A stretch of DNA of 5,131 nt from Oscillospiraceae bacterium. Lineage in GTDB: Bacteria; Bacillota; Clostridia; Oscillospirales; Ruminococcaceae. Where the stretch lies: NCBI GenBank assembly GCA_031253365.1, contig JAIRWE010000184.1:1-5131 (forward strand). Direction: 5' to 3'. Below the pieces are notes generated by a model. The model was not told the origin of the DNA. It saw nothing but the letters and a program-made list of their open reading frames with translations, and made no database searches. Made by a program: the position numbers and the translations under genes. Below, in pieces: positions 1 through 5,131 of this stretch. The stretch's first letter is position 1; every line of letters begins with the position of its first letter.

Positions 1-179
1 AACCTTTTTCAGGCGGTTTTCAAGAAAAATTTTGTCGGACAAGGAAACTCGACGAGTAAGGCTTTGTGCCTTGCGAGGAGAGGTGACGCAGTCCGGCGGA
101 ATTTTTCGCCGAAAAGCGGTGAAAAGGGGTTTTCGGAGGTTGCCCGTATAACACAGTATAGCGCGTTTCTAAAAAAATG
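1..179. other. Intergenic region without a convincing gene
   Basis: No minus-strand ATG with a ribosome binding site lies between the amidase stop and the left edge. The plus-strand frame opening at 64 has no ribosome binding site and runs deep into the amidase gene on the opposite strand, so it is a shadow. GC content is about 46% by hand count, visibly lower than in the coding region to the right. The stretch contains the promoter and the palindromes listed separately. Confidence 0.6.
33..98. other. Palindrome-rich intergenic stretch with potential branched RNA fold
   Basis: Positions 33-40 can pair with 91-98 (core CGGAC/GTCCG, extended by one G-C and two G-U pairs on the plus-strand RNA). 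Inside lie two hairpins: ACTC/GAGT (47-50 with 54-57, 3-base loop) and AAGGC/GCCTT (58-62 with 68-72, 5-base loop). The outer helix and two inner hairpins make a junction. Just to the right, TTTTC-GCC-GAAAA (103-115) is another small palindrome. It could be a structured RNA, an untranslated leader downstream of the promoter at 155-183, or a dispersed repeat. No T-run follows closely enough for a confident terminator call. Confidence 0.35.
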
Positions 180-183
180 TCAA
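155..183 (-). promoter_or_regulatory. Consensus sigma-A/sigma-70 type promoter reading left
   Basis: On the minus strand TTGACA (183-178) and TATACT (160-155) are separated by exactly 17 bases. The -35 box matches the consensus perfectly and the -10 box differs from TATAAT at one position. The spacer begins with seven T. The -35 box overlaps the amidase stop codon (182-180). The predicted start of transcription is near position 148. A second TATAC follows 10 bases after the first on the same strand. Transcription would leave the window at the left edge, so the gene it serves is not visible. Confidence 0.6.
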
Positions 184-896
184 GAGACGTATTCCGCTAT
201 GAAGCAGTCCACCCCTTTCGCTTTCAGCGTTTTCGCCCGCGCTTCGGCGTTGGCTCTTTCCGAAAAGCTCCCCGCGACGACGCGGTATAATATTTTCTTG
301 GGGGTTTCCGGGGCTTTTGAGGCTTCCGAGGCGGGCGAGGCGGGCGAGGTTTCGGGCAGCCAGCTCATTCCGAAATAATCGAGAATCCCCTTCGCGTATG
401 CCGCCGCGAACGCCTTTTGCTTTTCGGCGGTATCGAAGCCCTTGTAATCGTCGGGATTGTCCAAGAACCCCAGTTCGCAGTACGCGGTGGGGCAGGGCAG
501 CGAGCTCATCAGGAAATTGCCGTCCTTGATTCCCCGGCTTGTTTGCCCGAGCGACTTAACCCGCGCCTCTATATCGGCGCACAGCAGGTTGGAAACGATT
601 TTGAACGCGTTCGTGTTGCGAAAGACCTCGAACCCTTTCGCTTTGCCGTCAAAGGCGTTCGCGTGGACGCTGATTCCCGCGTTCGGGTCGAACGCCCGCG
701 CCTTCGCGAGAAAATCCGACACCTTGCACGACACGTCCGAAACGCGGTTGACCAAAACCTCTATCCCGTGCCGTTCCAACTGCCGTTTAAGCTCCGTTCC
801 CACGCATAGGTTAATATCCTTTTCGAGGATTTTGCCGCGAACCGCTCCCGGGTCCGTTCCGCCGTGACCGATTTCGATTGAAACTCTTTTAGCCAT
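180..896 (-). CDS. N-acetylmuramoyl-L-alanine amidase (Amidase_3 endolysin) with short C-terminal SPOR-like tail
   Basis: A 238-residue endolysin that cleaves the bond between N-acetylmuramic acid and L-alanine in peptidoglycan. The Amidase_3 domain covers about 4-175. Expected zinc ligands are H11 (IEIGHGG), E25 (LEKDINL) and H78 (SVHANAF); the catalytic glutamate is E141 (CELGFLDN). All are present, so the enzyme should be active. A linker rich in S, P, A and E (181-200) joins it to a C-terminal piece (about 202-236, LYRVVAGSF...ANAEARAKTLKAKGVDCFIAEY) that resembles the first half of a SPOR peptidoglycan-binding domain. A full SPOR domain is about 70 residues, so the tail is short. There is no signal peptide, as expected for a holin-dependent lysin. 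The ATG has AAGGAGG 8 bases upstream, within the end of the holin gene. Confidence 0.93.
   Translation of the reverse strand: MAKRVSIEIGHGGTDPGAVRGKILEKDINLCVGTELKRQLERHGIEVLVNRVSDVSCKVSDFLAKARAFDPNAGISVHANAFDGKAKGFEVFRNTNAFKIVSNLLCADIEARVKSLGQTSRGIKDGNFLMSSLPCPTAYCELGFLDNPDDYKGFDTAEKQKAFAAAYAKGILDYFGMSWLPETSPASPASEASKAPETPKKILYRVVAGSFSERANAEARAKTLKAKGVDCFIAEYVS
319..354 (-). repeat. 9-base tandem repeat encoding the amidase linker
   Basis: On the plus strand the units are GAGGCTTCC, GAGGCGGGC, GAGGCGGGC and GAGGTTTCG, so two are identical and the outer two are degenerate. Being a multiple of three, the repeat keeps the frame and encodes a S/P/A/E-rich linker between the catalytic domain and the SPOR-like tail. 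Changes in copy number would alter the linker by three residues at a time. Confidence 0.7.
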
Positions 897-899
897 TGT

Positions 900-1298
900 T
901 CATTCCTCCTTGTTTTTCAGCTGTTCAAGCGCTTTCACCAACGCTTTGGGGACGGGCAGTCCCGCGCTTGAAGCGTTTTCGAGTATGCTCAGCCCTTCGT
1001 TCGACAAAAAAAGGCAGATTGTCGCGGAGCGCAAAACGCCGTTTTCCGAGCCGATTACCTGAACGTCGACGACATTCGCCAACGCCACCACCGCGAAAAC
1101 GAGCGCCTTTCGGCAAATCCCGTTCAAGCCCGCGCGGCTTGACAGCTTTTTTTCCATTACGGCACGCGCCACCCCCGTAATATAATCCAAAATCACGAAC
1201 GCGACGAGCGCGTAAAAAAAACCGTCCGCCGCCCCGAAAAGGAACCCCGCCGCCGCGCCCGCGACGGCGCACAGCGTTTCAAACCATGTTTTGTTCAT
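900..1298 (-). CDS. Phage holin, Phage_holin_4_1 (toxin secretion/phage lysis) family
   Basis: A 132-residue membrane protein that would sit in the cytoplasmic membrane and open pores letting the endolysin reach the wall. Hydrophobic stretches lie at about 9-24, 27-44, 65-82 and, more weakly, 88-99. Family marks are DYITGV (38-43), the basic cytoplasmic-type loop SSRAGLNGICRK (53-64), NEGLSILEN (100-108) and the polar tail GLPVPKALVKALEQLK (113-128). The ATG has AAGGAGGG 7 bases upstream, beginning right at the stop of the fibre-like gene. The amidase starts 3 bases after this gene's stop, and its ribosome binding site is inside the final holin codons. Related proteins also occur beside clostridial toxin genes (TcdE group), but here the tail-gene context makes phage lysis the likely role. 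Confidence 0.9.
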   Translation of the reverse strand: MNKTWFETLCAVAGAAAGFLFGAADGFFYALVAFVILDYITGVARAVMEKKLSSRAGLNGICRKALVFAVVALANVVDVQVIGSENGVLRSATICLFLSNEGLSILENASSAGLPVPKALVKALEQLKNKEE

Positions 1299-1311
1299 TT
1301 ATCCGCCCTCC

Positions 1312-1743
1312 TTACTTAAACGCGATGTAGCGCAAAAGCGCCCTCATGTCGTTTTCGGCGTTGTCCGACGCGTATCCGCTCATTCCGTTCGTCACGAACC
1401 CCGTTTCCGTAACCGTCAGGCGCGTCACGCCCGCGCTCTTGAACGGATGGTCCGGAAACGCGAGCGCCATCGAGTTAAAGACGCGCGAATAGCCGAAAAC
1501 CGACTGCGCGACGGCGAGCGAGTCCGAACACATGACGAAAACGGCTTTCGGTTGCCAGCCGAGGTTCACCGCGCCGTTCCCCGTCATTACGCCCGTTACG
1601 AAATCCGCCGCGTTTTCCTCAATCTCCGCGAATTTTTCAGCCACTATGCTTTCAAAAAGCTCGAAATTCTCGTTGAAATCCCCGACGTTGTAATAGTCGT
1701 CCTCCTGCGGCAATTTCAACCCGTAAACGCTTGACCTTCTCAT
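1312..1743 (-). CDS. Short tail-fibre-like protein, probable receptor-binding or fibre-attachment protein
   Basis: A 143-residue protein starting at ATG 1743, with AAGGAGGAG (1751-1759) exactly 7 bases upstream. A longer frame using a TTG at 1767 would contain the ribosome binding site and is rejected. The N-terminus (YGLKLPQEDDYYNVGDFNENFELFES, about 7-32) resembles the short N-terminal stretch, with its D-FN-N motif, that opens many clostridial phage tail-fibre proteins. A short helical, possibly coiled, segment covers about 33-47. The rest (about 50-143) is beta-rich and begins with TGNGAVNLGWQPKAVFV, a pattern seen in C-terminal modules of tail-fibre-like proteins. Its position between XkdU and the holin is that of the fibre gene in PBSX. 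The function is inferred from position and motif; no enzymatic residues are apparent. It is very short for a fibre. Confidence 0.6.
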   Translation of the reverse strand: MRRSSVYGLKLPQEDDYYNVGDFNENFELFESIVAEKFAEIEENAADFVTGVMTGNGAVNLGWQPKAVFVMCSDSLAVAQSVFGYSRVFNSMALAFPDHPFKSAGVTRLTVTETGFVTNGMSGYASDNAENDMRALLRYIAFK

Positions 1744-1759
1744 AATGAAACTCCTCCTT

Positions 1760-2305
1760 TTAATCAAATTGCTCGTTCCTTAACGCCCCGTGGGTGTGCG
1801 CGCCCATTTCCCCGTGCGTGCGGGAGAAAAAAATTCCGACGGTGTTACAGACCAAACTTAAATCCACCGTCATGTTCGCGGGGATATACCCGCTCAAAAG
1901 CCGCGCCACGGCGGGCAGCGCGCTTTCGACGGAGCGGTTCAGGCGCACCTTGACGGTATAATCCGCGTGGTTCACGCTTACGGAATATTCATCCTCCCCG
2001 TTCACGGAGCAAAGCGCGGACAAGGCGCGGCGCAGCGAGGCGTATGTGTAGGGCAGCCGTTCCGAAAGCCGCGCCAGAACGCGCAGCCGCCTTTCCTCCC
2101 CGCTGTCGCCCCCTTTGGGGGTTATGCCGAAAAGCCGCTCCCACCGCGCCAGTCCGTTCCCGTCGGCGCGCGCGGCGAATTGCGCGTCGAGGAAGGCGTC
2201 TACGGCGGCGTTCGCTTCGGCGAACCATTCGTCCCCGACGCGCGTGATTTCTTTAATCTCCCTGAATTCCCGCATGAATTCGGGAAGATACTCAATCATC
2301 GCCAA
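1760..2305 (-). CDS. xkdU: XkdU/YmfQ-like baseplate/tail protein (DUF2313)
   Basis: A protein of about 181 residues in the YmfQ_2/DUF2313 family (XkdU, P2 gpI-like), which sits at the wedge tip and is encoded directly after protein J in contractile-tail phages. It begins with YLPEFMREFREIKEI. A long helical part includes residues F-L-D-A-Q-F and W-E-R-L-F-G-I, followed by the family-typical EERRLRVLARL, then a beta part with NHADYTVKVRLN. The C-terminus carries two copies of a THG-x5 unit (THG at 163-165 and 171-173) followed by LRNE. The start is uncertain: a TTG at 2305 has AAGGGG (2314-2319) 8 bases upstream, while an ATG at 2299 is 14 bases from it and would remove only two residues. Both overlap the end of the J gene. 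Confidence 0.87.
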   Translation of the reverse strand: MAMIEYLPEFMREFREIKEITRVGDEWFAEANAAVDAFLDAQFAARADGNGLARWERLFGITPKGGDSGEERRLRVLARLSERLPYTYASLRRALSALCSVNGEDEYSVSVNHADYTVKVRLNRSVESALPAVARLLSGYIPANMTVDLSLVCNTVGIFFSRTHGEMGAHTHGALRNEQFD

Positions 2306-3353
2306 CTATGTCACCCCTTAAAGGAATACAGTCCGCGGGCAGCAAAATATTTTCCGCCGCGCCGTTAATCCGTAAATTTATGACGTCCTCGACGCCGCCC
2401 GCGTCAAGCAATCGCGCTTCAAGGCGGCTGCGCGGCACCGTAAGGCGTTCGGACGATTCCCACGTTGCCGCCAGCTCGCCGAAATAATCGTCCGCGACGG
2501 CGTTCAGATAGGGCAGGGCGTCGGAAAATTCCCACCCGTCGGTCAGTACGAATACGGCGGAGATATTCACCGTAAACCCCGTCACGCCCGCAACCGTGAC
2601 GCGATGCCCGATGGGGGCGCACCCTTCGCCCGTTCCCGAAGAATCCTCGGGGTCGATGGCGTTTTGGACCTCGTTCACCAAGGCTTCCGACGGAACGCCG
2701 CGCAGGTAGTCGCGGATAACGAGTTTTACCGTTCCGCCGCCGTTCCATACGGGGTAGACCTTTACGCCGCCCACGCCCGGGACGCGGAGGGCTTTTTCGC
2801 GGTAGTCGGCGACGTTCCCGCCGAAGCCGTATGTTTGGAGGCTGTCGAAGAACCTTTTCCTGAAACGCTCGGTGTCCTCGTCGTCCTCGCCCGGTGTTAA
2901 AAGCGCGGTTATCTCCGCCCTCGTAAGCCCGTCGATATAGTCAAGCGGAACAAGGGCGCCCGACGCGCGGTTCCCCTCCGAGCCGGCGCTTTCGCAGACC
3001 AGTTTGCGCCCCCCGTCCGCAAGCGTTTCCGCGACGCGGTAGCGCAAGTCCCCGGACGAGAACCGCGCGCCTTCCGGCACGCTTACGTTAAATTCGCCCC
3101 GCACAGCCGCGAACGTCGCCGCGCGGGGCGAAAGCCCCCTTTCGGCGGCGCGGCGCAGCAGCATTTCGCGGCCGGCGGTGTCGGCGAAGGCTTCGTCCGT
3201 CGCCGCGTCGAGGCGGGCGTAAAGCATCGCCAGTTCCAAGGCGCAGGGCGCGAGGGCGTCGTAAATCACGCTGCCTTCGCGCTTGTCCGTGCCTTCGGCG
3301 ACGCCGTCCAACATTCTTTGCAAAATAAAGGGGAACGTCATGTTTTCATACAT
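2292..3353 (-). CDS. xkdT: XkdT-like baseplate J protein
   Basis: A 353-residue Baseplate_J family protein, the main wedge arm of contractile-tail baseplates (XkdT, P2 gpJ, T4 gp6-like). Family marks are DKREGSVIYDALAP (23-36), DTAGREMLLRRAAERGL (58-74), the VPEGARF strand (92-98), the TERFRKRFF helix (about 161-169) followed by YGFGGNVADYREKAL (175-189), and GVGGVKVYPVWNGGGTVKLVIRD (193-215). I chose the ATG at 3353 rather than an in-frame TTG at 3371. AAAGGA (3363-3368) lies 9 bases before this ATG, whereas the TTG would overlap the preceding gene's stop. The end overlaps the start of the next gene by a few bases, suggesting coupled translation. Full length and intact. Confidence 0.92.
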   Translation of the reverse strand: MYENMTFPFILQRMLDGVAEGTDKREGSVIYDALAPCALELAMLYARLDAATDEAFADTAGREMLLRRAAERGLSPRAATFAAVRGEFNVSVPEGARFSSGDLRYRVAETLADGGRKLVCESAGSEGNRASGALVPLDYIDGLTRAEITALLTPGEDDEDTERFRKRFFDSLQTYGFGGNVADYREKALRVPGVGGVKVYPVWNGGGTVKLVIRDYLRGVPSEALVNEVQNAIDPEDSSGTGEGCAPIGHRVTVAGVTGFTVNISAVFVLTDGWEFSDALPYLNAVADDYFGELAATWESSERLTVPRSRLEARLLDAGGVEDVINLRINGAAENILLPADCIPLRGDIVGDD

Positions 3354-3367
3354 GGGCGAATGTCCTT

Positions 3368-3775
3368 TCAAAAAATTATTTCCTTTTGCGCGGTTAAATC
3401 CCCGTATACCGTATTGACCGTGAACGAAAAGCGGATTTTGTCCCCGCGAGCGGCGAAGTCGAAATCCGAAACGCCGGTAATCCTCCCGTCCGCCGTCAGC
3501 GCCTCGGTAATCCGCCTTTGCGCCTCGACGCCGACGTAATCGGCGTCCAGTCCGTATAAATCCGAAAGCTCCACGCCGTAATCGCCCGAATAAACGGGAT
3601 AACGGTACCTTTCGGTGTTGAGGATTTTATACACGGCTTGTAAAACCGCCTCTTTTTTGTCCGCGAAGCCGTTTATCTCCCCCCTGTCCGTTATAAGCGC
3701 GTAGGTCCTGTCCGCGTAATCGGGCGCGTTTTTCTCAAAGGCGTCTATGAGTTCATAAGCGTTTTCAGGCAGCAT
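3368..3775 (-). CDS. xkdS: XkdS-like baseplate wedge protein (DUF2634, gp25/gpW-like)
   Basis: A 135-residue protein of the DUF2634/XkdS family, the likely counterpart of T4 gp25 and P2 gpW, which form the inner baseplate wedge next to the sheath. Visible marks are the first strand pair (YALITDRGEINGF, about 25-37), a helix (KKEAVLQAVYKILNTER, 40-56), and the conserved YPVYSGDYGVEL stretch (59-70). A second helix (about 81-93) and a strand-rich C-terminus ending in FSFTVNTVYGDL follow. The ATG lies 3 bases after the stop of the preceding gene. Only a G run about 11 bases upstream resembles a ribosome binding site, so coupling to the upstream gene probably matters. Its stop sits 14 bases before the next start. 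Confidence 0.85.
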   Translation of the reverse strand: MLPENAYELIDAFEKNAPDYADRTYALITDRGEINGFADKKEAVLQAVYKILNTERYRYPVYSGDYGVELSDLYGLDADYVGVEAQRRITEALTADGRITGVSDFDFAARGDKIRFSFTVNTVYGDLTAQKEIIF

Positions 3776-3778
3776 AAT

Positions 3779-4024
3779 TCACAAAACCCCCAATACGACG
3801 AATTTCTGCCCGCCGCGCTGCCTTAACAATACGACGGCGTCCCCGCGAGCGAGGTTCGCGCCGTTCATGGCGACCAGGCAGCCGCCGGACAGCTTCAGCT
3901 TTTGTTCGACGTCGACCGCGAGCGGCTCCAGCCCCGTCACGGTTCCGAACATGACGTCGGCGGGCTTCCCCGCCTCAACCGCGTCGACGGCGGCTTTTTT
4001 GATTAAAGCGGCAATATCGTTCAC
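3779..4024 (-). CDS. xkdR: XkdR-like small baseplate protein (DUF2577)
   Basis: An 81-residue protein starting with GTG; the GTG shares bases with the TGA of the hub gene (GTGA, 4-base overlap), so translation is probably coupled. A G-rich run 6 bases upstream acts as the ribosome binding site. The frame is open much further upstream, but that extension lies inside the hub gene in another frame and is an arginine-rich shadow, so it is rejected. The N-terminus is an amphipathic helix (DIAALIKKAAVDAVEAG, residues 3-19). A small beta-rich fold follows, and the hallmark of DUF2577/XkdR is residues 60-78 (RGDAVVLLRQRGGQKFVVL). From context and family it is a baseplate component encoded between the hub and wedge genes; its exact role is not well defined. 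It lacks any long insertion and is at the short end for the family. Confidence 0.82.
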   Translation of the reverse strand: MNDIAALIKKAAVDAVEAGKPADVMFGTVTGLEPLAVDVEQKLKLSGGCLVAMNGANLARGDAVVLLRQRGGQKFVVLGVL

Positions 4025-4953
4025 GGCAGCCCCCCCAGTTCCAAATCCATAAAATGCCTCCCTCCCGACAGCTTGTGGACGCACCTCGTCACCGTCGCGT
4101 CCGCGTCGAACCCCGCCATACGCACCCTTACCGTCGAACCGCCGCGCACGGACGGTTCCCCCGGCACGTTCCCCGCGTGGAGCGTCCGCTTCGCGCCGGA
4201 GTGAAGCGACAACACGCGGCGCGCCTTTTCGGCGCCGTTTTCGCCGTCGCCGAGCGTCGCGCAATACTGCAAGACGCCCGTCTTTCTTATGCTTTCCGCG
4301 TCCTCGGCGATAAAAATTTCGCGTCCGCCCGTTTTTCTGTCGGAGCGGAAAAGTTTTACGCGGTTGAAGCAATCGTCGACGGACGAAAAAAATCGGAACC
4401 AAGCGGCGCAGTCCTTGTCAATCACCGCGTTTGAACGCATTTCGGCTTCGCTTTTAAGCGACAGCCCGCCGAAGTCGTCCAGCAGCGTGTAACGCTTCCC
4501 CTTGTGTTCGCGTTCGAGGCGCAGCGCGTTTTCGACGATGTCGAAAAGCGTGGAGTTATCCTCGACGCGCGACGCGATGACGTGTTCCGTTTCGCTGATT
4601 TCCCCCACGCGCAAAAGATAATCCCCCGCTATCATTCTGACGACGTCGCTCGCCCTCTTTTCGGAGTAGACGTAGGTGTCTTTGTTTTTGAAGTACCTCA
4701 GCTGGTCATACGCCGTGAAAACGGCGCCGCCGCCGTCCGTCGTTTTTGAGAAAACAACCCCGAAGAACACGGGCGCGCCGTTCACCCTCAAGCTCACGGA
4801 ATCGCCCTCGTTCACGCGGCAGTCTTTATCGTACTCAAGCGCTCCGAACGAAAGTTTCCCGCATCTGCCCGCGTGAAAGCTCTCGTATAAAACCTCGCCC
4901 CGCGTCAGGGGCTCGAAAATATGACGCCCGTTATTCGCCGACAACTCAAACAT
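4021..4953 (-). CDS. xkdQ: XkdQ/YqbQ-like baseplate hub protein
   Basis: A 310-residue protein of the XkdQ/YqbQ family, the gp27/gpD-like hub that joins the tail tube to the baseplate in contractile tails. The family signature is clear in residues 82-96 (YDQLRYFKNKDTYVY). It is followed by an ASDVVRMIAGDY segment (about 101-112), a TLFDIVENAL helix (about 135-144), and YTLLDDFGGLSL (about 155-166). The C-terminal part (about 230-310) has the glycine- and valine-rich strands expected of the second barrel. The ATG start is preceded by an AAGGGGGG ribosome binding site 4 bases upstream. Its stop overlaps the next gene's GTG start by 4 bases. Length is close to the family norm as I recall it, with no sign of damage. 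Confidence 0.88.
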   Translation of the reverse strand: MFELSANNGRHIFEPLTRGEVLYESFHAGRCGKLSFGALEYDKDCRVNEGDSVSLRVNGAPVFFGVVFSKTTDGGGAVFTAYDQLRYFKNKDTYVYSEKRASDVVRMIAGDYLLRVGEISETEHVIASRVEDNSTLFDIVENALRLEREHKGKRYTLLDDFGGLSLKSEAEMRSNAVIDKDCAAWFRFFSSVDDCFNRVKLFRSDRKTGGREIFIAEDAESIRKTGVLQYCATLGDGENGAEKARRVLSLHSGAKRTLHAGNVPGEPSVRGGSTVRVRMAGFDADATVTRCVHKLSGGRHFMDLELGGLP

Positions 4954-4963
4954 AATTCCCCCC

Positions 4964-5131
4964 TTACGGCAGCTTGAAAACCTGCCCCGCGTAAATCGTG
5001 TAAACGCTGTTCCCCGTGCCTTTGTTGCCCGCGTCGATAACGTCCTTGTTAAGGGCGTATATTTCCTTGTACCGCGACCCGTCGCCCAGGAGCTTGTGGG
5101 CGAGCATCCAAAGGCAGTCGCCCGCGACGAC
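4964..5131 (-). CDS. XkdP-like LysM-domain tail protein (C-terminal part)
   Basis: This is the last 55 residues of a gene whose start lies beyond the right edge; the frame is open to the edge and ends in TAA. The visible peptide runs from VVAGDCLWMLAHKLLGDG through YKEIYALNKDVI to a final GQVFKLP, which is a recognisable LysM module (the D-x-LW-x-LA start, the Y-x-x-IY-x-LN core and the closing G-Q-x-x-x-LP). LysM domains bind peptidoglycan or act as structural modules. In PBSX-type phages a protein ending in LysM (XkdP/YqbP) is encoded just before the XkdQ hub gene, and that is its position here. The next gene starts 10 bases after its stop. From family knowledge it is probably a structural tail or baseplate protein linking the tube and hub. 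The N-terminal part cannot be judged. Confidence 0.85.
   Translation of the reverse strand, partial: VVAGDCLWMLAHKLLGDGSRYKEIYALNKDVIDAGNKGTGNSVYTIYAGQVFKLP

Noticed and set aside
58..72. AAGGC/GCCTT hairpin as an intrinsic terminator of the operon
   Set aside because: The stem is only 5 pairs and no run of T follows directly on either strand.
9..179. Frame continuing in phase beyond the amidase TGA for 56 codons, as if the SPOR-like tail had been cut by a nonsense change
   Set aside because: The continuation, with composition unlike the gene, does not resemble the second half of a SPOR domain, and an open stretch of this length is not rare by chance. The promoter overlapping the stop also argues against coding sequence here.
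64..378. Plus-strand 104-residue open frame at the left edge
   Set aside because: It has no ribosome binding site, covers the 3' part of the amidase gene in antisense, and its C-terminal low-complexity part is just the amidase linker repeat read on the other strand.
1744..1767. TTG-initiated extension of the fibre-like protein
   Set aside because: The strong AAGGAGGAG ribosome binding site lies inside this extension, so translation should begin at the ATG at 1743.
1967..2900. Several plus- and minus-strand arginine- or proline-rich open frames across the XkdU- and J-like genes
   Set aside because: They arise from GC-rich coding sequence read in other frames, have no ribosome binding sites, and conflict with clearly recognised proteins.
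4025..4402. Long N-terminal extension of the XkdR-like frame
   Set aside because: It lies inside the hub gene, is very arginine-rich and has no family resemblance. The GTG at 4024, overlapping the hub stop, gives a protein of the expected size and fold.

Overview
The window is a compact, one-directional prophage or phage-tail-like operon. Apart from about 180 bases at the left edge, the whole stretch is packed minus-strand coding sequence, so it reads from right to left. Gaps between genes are 3 to 20 bases or short overlaps, and most genes have a strong purine-rich ribosome binding site. The ribosome binding sites, the PBSX-like gene order and the protein families point to a Bacillota host, most likely a GC-rich member of the Clostridia. 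I cannot name a genus.

Layout in transcription order (right to left): the C-terminal LysM domain of an XkdP-like protein, cut by the window edge; an XkdQ-like hub protein; a small XkdR-like (DUF2577) protein; an XkdS-like (DUF2634) wedge protein; an XkdT-like baseplate J protein; an XkdU/YmfQ-like (DUF2313) protein; a short tail-fibre-like protein; a phage holin of the Phage_holin_4_1 type; and an amidase_3 endolysin with a short SPOR-like tail. This is the classic contractile-tail baseplate module followed by the lysis cassette. The baseplate genes build the hub and wedges. The small fibre-like protein probably attaches to the baseplate. The holin and the amidase release the particles.

The left 180 bases hold no convincing gene and are visibly richer in A+T (about 46% GC by hand count). 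They contain a perfect TTGACA / 17 bases / TATACT promoter pointing left, whose -35 box overlaps the amidase stop codon. They also contain a palindrome-rich stretch that can fold into a branched structure. This edge is the least ordinary part of the window. The rest is a well-known type of module, with some smaller oddities: an unusually small fibre gene, a half-length SPOR-like tail, and a 9-base repeat encoding the amidase linker. I found no clearly new biological system.
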